IMG/VR virus record: IMGVR_UViG_3300046734_000559
Location: 1 to 25,947 of that record
Strand: one strand, 5' to 3'
Length of the DNA stretch: 25,947 bases
Source: a virus
This document shows, one piece after another, positions 15,901-24,500 of the stretch. How positions within the stretch are numbered: position 1 is the first letter of the stretch; the number at the start of each line of letters is the position of its first letter. Below the pieces are notes generated by a model. It saw only the letters and a program-made list of their open reading frames with translations, ran no database searches and had not been told where the DNA came from. The position numbers and the translations under genes are program-made.

Positions 15901-18453
15901 AACGTATTCCCTGGTGTTATTAGTGTAACCACAGATAAACTTGCAGATTTAAATAATGTTAGTACTGTTAGTACAAGTGGACACGCATTTGAGTATGTCG
16001 GTGCTGGTATAACCTACAATGCACTTCCATTCTTTGGCGGTACAGCAATACCTGAAACTGAGATTGTAGAATCAAATCAAGGTAAAATATTTGCTGGTGG
16101 TACAGTTGACCAAATTGGTAACTTTAGAGTTGGTAACTTCTTTGCTGTTAATGCACTTACAGGTGGTATCAGCTTAAATGCTAATGAAATTGACCTAGAA
16201 GGTTTGACAAGTGTTGGTCCGTTTATTAGAAACGGTATTCCAGTTGGTGTTGAATTAAAAGAGGTTAGTGACAACGAAGCATTGTTATCAAGTTTAGGCA
16301 CACAAGATTTCCAAACAGCACCTACACAAAGAGCTGTTTCAAATTATGTTGAAGCAAGATACTTGAACAAAACAACAGGCGGTGATATTGTTGGCGATGT
16401 AAGTATGACAGGAGACTTAGCAGTCAACGGTGATGCAATTACAAGTACAAATACAAGTTTTGAATTCCTTAATACAGGTGTACAAAGCATAGATATGTTA
16501 GCTGCGGCAACCACTATTAATATTGGTGCTGCAACAGGTACTGTTACAATTAATCCAGATGTTACAATAGAAGGTGTTCTAACTGTTAACGGAAACTTAG
16601 TATTTGACGGTGATGTTAATATTAGTATACCAGATGAAACATTACAAGCATATAGTATTACTGAAGGCACTGAAGATTATATAAGCATCAATACTAGAGA
16701 AGGTGAAGAAGCAATTACATTTGGTGAGCAGCCAAGTGTTATTATTGCCAACCAAACAATATCAACAAGCAAAGACACTGGTGCATTAGTTGTAGACGGC
16801 GGTGTTGGTGTTGAAGGCAGTGTGTTTATAAACACTGATTTAACTGTTACTGCAAACGCAAACCTAGGTGCAGATAGAACTACATCCGAACATACTGTTT
16901 CAGGTAAAATAGATATCGATATTCCAGATGATAGTATTAATAATTTTAGAATACACGAAAACATCAGTGAATATGTAAACATCTATACTACAGATGGTGA
17001 TGAACAAATTCTTTTAGGTAGTACACCTAAATTAATTATTCTAAACAACACAAACGCTACAGATAACACAACTGGTGCTGTACAAGTCACTGGTGGTATA
17101 AGTGCTCAACAAAATATACATTCGGGTATTGACGTTGTAGCAGATCGTGATTTGATTGCTGATAGAAATGCTAAAATTAACGGTAGTAATATCACAACCG
17201 ATTCTACCTCATTTGATGTAATAAACACAGTAGCAACAACTGTAAATGCGTTTGGTGATGCTACTACACTTAACATAGGTGGTGCTACTGGCACAATGAC
17301 AATTGGCAATGAAGTTGTTATTATAGATAGTGTAGCAGGTTTACAGATTCCGGTAGGTACTACTTCCGATCGTCCAACTAATGTTACAGGTAGAATCAGA
17401 TTTAACACTAGTTTAAATGCATTTGAAGGTTATGATGGTATAGCTTGGAATACTTTAGGCGGAGTAATTGATGTAGATCAAGATACGAAAATTGTTGCCG
17501 AAGATAATCCTGGTGCAGACAATGACGAACTAGACTTCTTTACTGGAGGTGTACTTAGAGCTACATTGAGCAGTACATCTTTTGATATTGCAGCAACAAA
17601 CACTTTAAGTATCGCAAATGTTACAGAAAGCGAATCAACAACAACAGGTGCATTAACAGTAGCAGGTGGTGTAGGCATTAGTAAAAACTTGCACGTAAAT
17701 GGATACATTAACGGCAACACAAATGGTATACTAACAATTGGTAACTTAGGTAGTGATAAAATCATTATCAAAGGCGAAACAATCGAAACACCTGATACTA
17801 TAAAACTTATTGCTAATGCTCCTGACAGTGCAGCTGACGACATTGTATATCCGATGACATTTGCACATCATACAATAAGTGGTGCTATTGTTGCAGGGTC
17901 TGGTACAGGTATTAAGTTTGAATTAGAAACAACAAATGACAATTTTGAAATCGGCGGCCAAATTGAAATAGTATCTCAAGACATTACAGGGTCACAAGAA
18001 GACTTTGATATGGTGTTTAGAACAATGGATGCTGGTAGTACAGGTGTAGAAAAACTACGTTTGAGTGAAACTACAAGTACATTTAGTACAAACGTTCAAG
18101 TTGATCAAAACTTATTTGTAACTGGTATACTTGATGCAGCAGGATTTAGAGGTAGTATATTTGCAGATGATAGTACCGAAATGCTTGATGCAATTAACAA
18201 CAAAATTACTGTAACTGATATAGCTGCTGGTACACTTTCACTTACTACTGATTTAGAAGTTATACACGGTGGTACAGGCGTAAGTACACTTACCGAAGAT
18301 GGTATTATGTATGGTGCAGGAACAGGAACAGTGCAAGTTACAGCAGCAGCTGGTACAGCAGATGCTTCAGAAACATTCCAAGTACTTACTGTAACAAGCG
18401 ATTCAGATGCGACTCCAATTTGGTCTGACACTATAGATGGTGGTAGCTTCTAA
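9961..18453 (+). CDS. giant modular tail-fibre or appendage protein (2830 aa)
   Basis: Domains in order. Residues 1-50: beta module (VTIDGDLVVTGNASGSE). About 55-320: right-handed beta-helix, pectate-lyase-like (YVTQDGNDLNDG, TTILVGPGDFYE, FVTIRGTGDL, SPYIQNC, QIVSCFSVFC). About 325-420: two Gly-rich beta repeats of the SGYTSVPxISFSGGG type. About 457-1970: ten tandem helical repeats, each starting with a CxRDxxxIIDA box. About 2010-2120: a block with YNALPFFGG, DQIGNFRVGNFFAVN and TQRAVSNYVE. About 2140-2500: repeats of the TTINIGAATGTVTI type, then RIRFNTSLNAFEGYDGIAWN. Near the end: GSIFADDSTEMLDAINN and GGTGVSTLTEDGIMYG, a common fibre motif. Probably a trimeric, host-contacting or baseplate-linked fibre; an enzymatic role for the beta-helix is not shown. 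No signal peptide. It ends in tandem TAA TAA. Confidence 0.9.
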   Translation: MDYFKRQSLHSRLIGDTSVTLTADGEVLIEPSGRKVTIDGDLVVTGNASGSEVTDILYVTQDGNDLNDGKSLGPDGAKATIKSAVASSSPGTTILVGPGDFYESNPITLPDFVTIRGTGDLRNTRIFPRNNTQTIFYMGNGCYLHELTMRGLRYPGWCAEIREGALVTTSPYIQNCTNMNGPWLNDGTEFIPFETVQIPGIEPGAKPLMVEDYPALPSGKQVNDTGGGGGLYVDGNQYDPASLVFSFVADAFTQIAQGGVGFWIDNFGYTQIVSCFSVFCSVGFKTTRGGYLSISNSVSDFGLKGIEADGFYPQAYTTARPQQDYFSTVASVTINTPGANYTSAPTVVIEGPSKVGGVTATATASIDTTSGKLAAVTIQQAGSGYTSVPLISFSGGGATAQATGTINLASNVTVTLNSLRDKPQTGSIIKFEGDPLYYYITGTNQINPPFVYDEVVCRRDLRRIIDAVTADIVLGTSYQSQAAATSYLRATSSKVLSDQLAPTVFGIESARDGMKAETTNLAMEEQIDYLFNIITSTINEGDSSVQPDNQNDIANTLNDLNTIDPARIAAKNNVLENREFIVEEVAAYVNDQFTELSYNQADYTSDMTTLINGIQMFAALESNQQIIRLAQEYEVRTRFKPMLLSSFRFLSEKFEALAEVQASTIALTNVKEGFNQFMNIIDDGDSSANVIVFPEHAGVDSNRADAKDQLQANKNFLTTEFTTFLAAEAPGFSFDVDNYKLDFERIIDAMTFDVLYNGNSSTVLEARYYFDNGADGTLFSDLTPNDRNAIVQSYARMRFVIGRVARGLAVTATTGNGVSQDFTSNNATQSEADFLDTLLFNIEDMIDNVTLDRLPSTLTYPTYGDEPALQVDAANIIEARRNGFITDAISYNLANNPTLTYNQDKCKRDIGYLVDGINRDILLGTNHNSIQAATAYKRANVAYLNSEQKPATILSLKYAKTLGIAAVTTNDLIRDDVSAKWDIILDIIEFDQLPSVGIEYPDPGPASNELIYGVDQVLANKAFLQEETVQFINNQYFVYNSAKCERDTGLIIDAAAYDTLLGTNYNAVTAGLSYQRANSAYVLSDQNTETIGGINFAKSRSSDATTHSPSQSDVEAAFDEVIDIIQNGAVSTPQAADPLTFTDPSTASTAEINTKSQLQNNRNFIAAETVAYINENYVNFTYDSSKCERDIGLILDAISKDVALGTNYNTVTAGLAYSRATAATNKAAQGLQTLESFKFARKETIEKGLSDTGEARALASWNEVIDIFENGVVSTDTAADAITFTTPVGASQDLEDAKDQLQANRDFIAAEIVAYVNDNTPPAGYNQTKCNRDVKYIVDGLSHDILYGGNSATRLVAASYFEGAVAQLPVNQLTPTTNAYTHLKDTVIPAIITNTPLTPTTGNTETQDTTNGAATATESAALELLVDIIIDHINGYDNVNPLGDEVLPSVTWSTSELQQDYSTIVAQKSSIQSLTTQFIADTFTGFNFNSTKCDRDTKYIVDALTYDILYGGNSATLNAARSYWVGTQTQVEGQKAETATALEYTATILNKIIQDQAVDYTWQSSEAQDTTAGAGTTTEAATAANLLQIIQDVITDGLDNLPTEVKPDYATFANADVIAGVNNLLTEKDTIVADTITYINTTYNGFSYDQEVCKRDTGYIIDAIVHDAFYEANISTLIATRAYFLGSTQYLPNEQVAPTVAAYNHLQSVIDDTIQGVAVIPQSGNSLSQVLSGNYGNAAVGTTFTNLIGILKTAITNQTLIGTPAEIEPNYTWINQATRDAAESFFVQKSYYETETIKYIEQNILGFSYNIDKCKRDTGYIIDAAIYDMMYGGDKQSRRAALAYYNGAILTGITGDYGDQTGITAYANKYLASIVNKVSKNETVTKSFGNPATQLLTIPDGSTLLETGELPGAELELLIARVADAIEAKTMGDWFEREHNLTLGNSIFLQERNAILDAEDDIVDNAISSLNLVYGGIFDINVFPGVISVTTDKLADLNNVSTVSTSGHAFEYVGAGITYNALPFFGGTAIPETEIVESNQGKIFAGGTVDQIGNFRVGNFFAVNALTGGISLNANEIDLEGLTSVGPFIRNGIPVGVELKEVSDNEALLSSLGTQDFQTAPTQRAVSNYVEARYLNKTTGGDIVGDVSMTGDLAVNGDAITSTNTSFEFLNTGVQSIDMLAAATTINIGAATGTVTINPDVTIEGVLTVNGNLVFDGDVNISIPDETLQAYSITEGTEDYISINTREGEEAITFGEQPSVIIANQTISTSKDTGALVVDGGVGVEGSVFINTDLTVTANANLGADRTTSEHTVSGKIDIDIPDDSINNFRIHENISEYVNIYTTDGDEQILLGSTPKLIILNNTNATDNTTGAVQVTGGISAQQNIHSGIDVVADRDLIADRNAKINGSNITTDSTSFDVINTVATTVNAFGDATTLNIGGATGTMTIGNEVVIIDSVAGLQIPVGTTSDRPTNVTGRIRFNTSLNAFEGYDGIAWNTLGGVIDVDQDTKIVAEDNPGADNDELDFFTGGVLRATLSSTSFDIAATNTLSIANVTESESTTTGALTVAGGVGISKNLHVNGYINGNTNGILTIGNLGSDKIIIKGETIETPDTIKLIANAPDSAADDIVYPMTFAHHTISGAIVAGSGTGIKFELETTNDNFEIGGQIEIVSQDITGSQEDFDMVFRTMDAGSTGVEKLRLSETTSTFSTNVQVDQNLFVTGILDAAGFRGSIFADDSTEMLDAINNKITVTDIAAGTLSLTTDLEVIHGGTGVSTLTEDGIMYGAGTGTVQVTAAAGTADASETFQVLTVTSDSDATPIWSDTIDGGSF
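11329..15882 (+). repeat. ten tandem CxRD repeats (~140-165 aa each) inside the giant gene
   Basis: The box C-x-R-D-x-x-x-(I/L)-(I/V)-D-(A/G)-x-x-x-D recurs at residues 457, 906, 1044, 1187, 1330, 1493, 1653 and 1814. Two degenerate copies with Tyr in place of Cys lie at 603 and 739. Spacings are 146, 136, 167, 138, 143, 143, 163, 160 and 161 residues. Each unit continues with a G(T/G)N..(S/A/T)...A...Y segment, a long helix, and a closing LQxNRxF(I)...E...Y(I/V)N segment. Some DNA identity persists between units; for example AAAGATCAATTACAAGCAAA occurs at 12079-12098 and 13852-13871, suggesting growth by duplication. Confidence 0.88.
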
Positions 18454-18457
18454 TAAA

Positions 18458-18556
18458 GCTGCCACTTTTACTCCTATCATAAATAACAATAGAACGATTT
18501 ATATCGTGTTACTGGGCGTCTTTATAGACTTGACCCGTACCTAAATAGGAGGCAGC
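18458..18556 (+). promoter_or_regulatory. leader able to mask the ribosome site of the second giant gene
   Basis: GCTGCC (18458-18463) is complementary to GGCAGC (18551-18556), and CTCCTAT (18471-18477) to ATAGGAG (18545-18551). Used together, sharing one base, they make a ~12-bp composite helix with an 8-base bulge that buries AGGAGG (18547-18552). Between the arms are ACGAT/ATCGT (18494-18507) and GTCT/AGAC, each with a TTAT loop. Both 5' arms lie upstream of the late promoter box, so only read-through RNA would contain them. This covers the whole 107-base gap between the giant genes. Confidence 0.5.
18478..18485 (+). promoter_or_regulatory. T4-like late promoter box (CATAAATA)
   Basis: CATAAATA is a 7/8 match to TATAAATA and fits the NATAAATA form. 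It lies 25 bases after the stop of the 2830-aa gene, with predicted start near 18491, giving a ~70-base leader for the next giant gene. No intrinsic terminator is evident before it, so read-through from upstream is also possible. Confidence 0.65.
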
Positions 18557-18560
18557 CTTT

Positions 18561-21500
18561 ATGGCAACAAAGATTAGACACAAGCGTAGTGCGGTGGCTG
18601 GTAAACAGCCGTTAGTTTCTCAATTAGAATCAGGTGAATTAGCAATCAACACAGCAGATGGTAAAGTATACCTATTGCGTGATGATAACACTGTACAAGA
18701 TATTACAAGAAGAGTATTTGAAGGAAATACACAATTAGAAGTAGATGACTTAGGTGATAGTACATCAGCTGCAATTACTGCAACTGTTAACAACGACTTA
18801 AAAATGTCAGTTACTGATAATGGTATATTTTTAAACGATGATATTAGTATTAATAATGCAAATACATTAACGTTCAAAGAACTTACAGGTTCTGGTGCTG
18901 ATGGTATTTCATTAAAATCTCCGGATACGCTTGACGCAGGGTACAACCTTACATTGCCTCCACAAGTAGGTACTACTGGTCAGCTTATAGCTACAGACGC
19001 ACAAGGAAATTTATTCTTCCAAGATGCAGATATTTTCGGCGGTAACGTTGTTTATGTTAGTGCCGAACAAGGCGATGATGCAAACGATGGTCAAAGTGCT
19101 CCAGTTAAAACTGTAAAACGTGCGTGTCAAATTGCTTCAGGTTTGATTTACAATGCCGATGGCACTACTAATGGTACACGAGTAAACGTAAAAGTTGCAG
19201 TTGGTGACTATACCGAGGACAACCCTATTATTGTTCCAGATAACACAGTTATCAAAGGTGACGGTTTGCGTGGTTGTATTATTCGTCCTGCAAACGCTAA
19301 CAGAGATATTTTACGTGTTAGAAATGCTTGTTACTTTGGTGAATTTACATTCCGTGATGGCGTCGACGAAAATCAAGTTCCTTTAATTACTGCTGATTAT
19401 GCTGTGGCATTTGATGATCCGTTTGATGCTAATATTACTGATCGTGCTGATTATACAAACTTGCCTGACACAAGACCTTTTATTACTACTTCACCTTATA
19501 TTCAAAATGCTTCAATTTTGTCCTTCTTAGGTATGAATGGTGCAAAAATTGATGGTAGCAAAGTTACTTCACCGAACATTGGTTTTATTCCACAAGAGCA
19601 AGAAAATCCAGTAGTTGGCGCAATACCTGAGCAAGGTAAATCAATGGTTGCCAACGCCTTTACTATTCTATCATTTGGTGGTACAGCGTGGCGACTAACC
19701 AACGATGCTTATGCACAGATCGTGTCTTGTTTTGAAATCTTCCTACTAAATGGTGTTTATTGTCAGTCAGGTGGTTATTGTTCCATTACTAACTCCGCTA
19801 CAAACTTTGGATTGTATGCGTTGAGATCTAGTGGTTATTCACCAAAAGCATTTGAATTTGACCGTGCATTTGTTACAGGTACAGGTGCTTTTGAAGGTTT
19901 ACAGACAGTTAGTATTGTAGGTATCAACAGAGATACACCAGTTGAAGAATTTGTTTTACGCTTCAGAGAAGCCGATTATAAAACAGCATACGAAAGATTG
20001 CTAGTTGAAAAAGATCAAATTGCAGCAGATACTGTTACTTGGATCAATCAACAAATAGCAGCAGCATCGCCAAGTATATGGGCATCATTTGAGTATGATC
20101 AAACAAAATGTGCTAGAGATGTAGGATTGTTAGTAGATGCTATCAGGTGGGATGCTGCATTTGATACTAATTATAGATCAGTTAGTTCTGCACTTACATA
20201 TTTTAACGGTAGATTTCCTTCTGCCTTGTTTGCTGCACAAAAAGCACAACACATAGAAGCATTTACACAAGCAAAATCGTTTACAACTAATATTACACAA
20301 CAATCTACATATGACTCTCGTGTTAACGCACTTTGGGACGAAATTATTGAAATTTTAGATAATGACAAAACATTTACACCAACTACAGGAACAACATACG
20401 ATCCTAACACAGGAATATTAGTTGCTAATATCGGTGCACACAATCTGACCGTAGGTACATCGATAATTATTGCTGATAATAGTTTGACGTTTACTTGTGC
20501 ATCAGATGGCAACACTGCTCAAGTAACATATCCAAGATCAACTGATCCGGCATCAAAAACAGCATTGACAATTTCTGCTGTGACATCTGATACCATTACT
20601 GTAAACGTTGGAACAAGTAGCGAAACATCTGCACATACATTTATAACATCAGCTGCTAATAGTGTTACTATTGAAGGTGTCGGTGTTACTGGACTTACTG
20701 ATCCAACTGGATATAATAGTAGCTACCTGGCAGGTTACGGAGATGCCAGAACGCAATTAGAAAGCAACAGAAATTTTCTTATAAAAGAAATTACTGCCTG
20801 GATTGCTGTACAAGTTGCTGGAGAAATATCACCATTTGTATCTACGTTTTCATACGATGTTGCTCAGTGCGAAAATGATATAGGATTAATTTTAGATGCA
20901 TTGAGATATGATCTAACATACGGTGGTAATTTACAAACTTTTGATGCAGCAATACAATATTTTGTTGGTACAACAAAACAACTTGCTGATGGTCAAAAAG
21001 ATGCAACATTAGCTTCTTACGCAAGATTAAAAGAAATTATCGGTCAAGTTATTCTTGAACAAGCGGTAACAGTATCCGCTGGTAATGCTTTGACTCAAGA
21101 CACATCCGGAACAGCAGGTAGCAGCGATGCGTCTAATGCTGCAAAAGATAGAATACAAGAAATTATTGATTATGTTGATAGCGATGGTGCAACTCCTCCA
21201 ACTAAAATTGAACCAGGTACAACTTGGGTTTCAGCCGCACTTGTAGAAGATAAAGATAGACTATATCCTGAAGCACAAAAAAATATTGGACAAAATGTTA
21301 ACGCATACATTGAAACACAAGTAGATGCTGCACAGTGGTATAACTTTACATACGATAATTCAAAATGTTTACGTGATACAAAACTGATTGTTGAAGCTGT
21401 TGCAAAAGATGCTTGGGATACAGGTAACAGATATTCACGTAGTGCTGGTTTATCTTACTACAATAAAAACATTGGCGATAGTTCGCAGATTAGTATTAGT

Positions 21501-24500
21501 GGACAAGAAAGACAAACTATAAGTGCTATTAATCAAGCCAAGGCATTAACATTAGCAGAAATTACAAGTCTGTCATTAGCATCACGAAATTTTGTAGGTA
21601 GTAGATTTGACATAGTAACAACTATTATTAATGATGGTGATGATTTACCAGATGCACAAGATGTAAGTTCAGAAGGCGATATTACAAACGATTTTAAAAC
21701 CAATGCTACCGAAAGTACATTTAATGGTTCAACGGATGTAAACGTAAATGTTGATGTATTTACAATTGTAGATCACGGATTTACTAACGGACAAAAAGTA
21801 ATTTATGATCCAGATAACAATCCAGTCATACAAGGACTAGATGCAGAACAAACATATTATATTAAAATTATTAATGATGACGAATTTAGTTTAACATTTG
21901 ACGAATCGGGCGATTTTGATGTTAATGTTCTTGCTACAAGTACCGGTACACATAAATTTTTATCAGGTGTTATTGAATTCTTTGTAAATGAGATTACTGA
22001 TTCGCATACAACTTATCAAACATTAGAATTAGAATCGGGTTCTGAGAGTTATGAGTTTGTACCGGGTAGACAGATTACCGGTGTTACAGGTACAAGTAAT
22101 AATGCTGCTATTGTGTTTAGTTGGAAGCCTGCCATAAGAGAACTTATAGTTAGTATAGAACAAGTAGCAGTTGGTCAAAGTTTGTTGCGTATCCAATTCG
22201 ACGAAACTAGTACTATTACAGCAGATCACGCTGGCACACCAAATACCACTATTGGTGTAAATGCTGCGCAATCTAAATTAGGACTTGGTACTGCAACTTT
22301 TGCTATTAAAGCAACTGACGGTAGTAGTTCTTTAAGTAACCTATCAGCCTTACCAGAAAATCAGGTTTGGTTCCACAGACCAAGTATTGTTAACTCATCA
22401 TCACACACTTGGGAATATGCAGGTTCAGGTACAGACTATAACGCATTACCACAAAACGGCGGTAACACAAAAAGTGAATTTGAACAGTTTGAAGAACTAC
22501 CCGGTCGTGTTTACTCTTCAGGTACAAACGAACTTGGTGACTTTAAAGTTGGTGACTTTATTACAGCGTTTAACAGAACAGGTAATATCACATTTAGAAA
22601 CAAAGTTCAGGTTGATGAACTTGATGCTTTGAGACTAAGTTTGTCAGATGTTGCAATTGAAGAAATTTCAACAAGTGTAAACTTAGGCGATGACGAGCTA
22701 GGTGGTGCAAGTAATGCAAGACTTTCAACTCAGTTAGCTGTTAGAGCATTTATTAGTAATAGATTAGGAGGCTTTGTTGACAAAACTGTGTCAACTGCTG
22801 CTGTTCCGGGTGCCATTGTTCAATTAAACACAAATGGACAACTTAATGGAGACTTAATTCCAGCAACACGTCAGTTTACAAATACCAACACACAAGGTTA
22901 TCAATCAAGACTTGAACAAGTTGATAATATACCACCTGTTGATTTGAAAGCTGGTGACATTGCTACAGAAAATTATGAACAAGTAGAACTTACTCTAAGT
23001 GGAAATATTAGTGCTGCTGACGGAGCTATTATTACACAACCTACTGCATTTGGCGCAACTGGTTATGCCAAAGGACTATATGGTAACAGCGGTAACATTC
23101 TTGTAGCAAGTATTGGCGGTGAATGGATTGTTGGAGACGATAGTACAGGCTCACAATTCCAAACTGGTGTTGGAAACAACATTTTTGTTGACGGTGTTGA
23201 CAGTGGTGTATATCCTACAGGTATTGGTCTATCAAGTCAAGTTATTGACAACTTCTTTTTAAGAAGTTCTAATTCAAGTCAATTCCTGATACTAGATCCA
23301 ACAGATGATTATACATTTACTACAAATACAATTACAAACTTAGAACGTACTTCAAATGTTACAACTGCTACAACAAGCGGTGCTCACAATCTCTTAATTG
23401 GTAATCAAATCAGTATTACCTGTTCTGATAATGAAACTTTTGAAACAAATGGACAAGTTATTAGTACGCCAACAAGTACAACATTTACATATTCAAATGT
23501 AGATCCGGATGACGTTGCAAGTTTTGCTGTATCTGACGGTTTTGTTGGCAGTGTTGTAAGAAGTGCTGACGGTAATGCTCAGGGTAGAGTAACTGAATTG
23601 AGAGAAGGTGTGTTATCAGGTATTGATAATTCTAATATTACAGGCGGTACTTTATACACTCCAACAGTAGGAAACCAAACATATCTCGATGTAGTATTAA
23701 CAAATGTAACAGGAAGTGGTACGGGTGCTACAGCAGATATTACAGTCACAGCGGGACAAGTTACCGATGTTGATATTAAAACAGGCGGCACAGGTTATGC
23801 GATTGGAGATTTATTAAGTGCAGCTTCTAGTAGTGTAGGAAACACAGGAAGTGGATTCCAGATAGAAGTTACTGCTTTTGAAAAACGTGCTTACATTGAC
23901 ATTATTGGCGGCGAACTTTTTGTTGCAAGTAGTTCAAGTGTTGACTTTGTAGAAGATAACACTGCTGTACAAACGGCACGAGACATAAACTTAGATGATT
24001 TTATCACACATAACTTCTTAGCAGGTTCTTCCGGCGCAGGCGGTGCTGTTGACTATACCAACTTTAGAATTACCATACCAAATCACGGATACTCAAATGG
24101 TGATCCATTAAAATACGATACATTAGGTAATGCTCCAATCGGTGGTATTTTGAACGGACAAGTTGTTTATGCAAAATTCATAGACAATAATACAATTGAA
24201 TTGTACGAAGGATTTGCACTACTTAACAAAATAGAATTTGCAAGTACTCCTGCTAACAACAATCATAATTTGACAAGAAGTACAGTTAACATAACTGACA
24301 ACAGCGTTATTATCGAGAATCACGGATACACAACAGCCGATGCTGTTAGATTAAACACACTATCAGACGGTAGTTCAAGTAATGCATTACCTATAGTTGA
24401 TGGTGCCGATCCTATTCCAGACGGTTCTAGATTCTTTGTTGGTTCTGTAACTACTAACTCATTTACACTACACGTTCTACGCAGTGATGCTCTAAGCAGT

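Noticed and set aside
15537-18431. Several 70-130-codon open frames on the minus strand within the giant genes
   Set aside because: They arise because the fibre repeats are low in TTA/CTA/TCA-producing codons. None has a ribosome site or a gap on the coding strand, and their compositions are hydrophobic shadows of Thr/Gly/Asn-rich protein.
18538-18545. CCTAAATA as a second late promoter box before the last gene
   Set aside because: It matches only 6 of 8 positions, overlaps the ribosome site region, and would start transcription within or after AGGAGG, leaving no usable leader.
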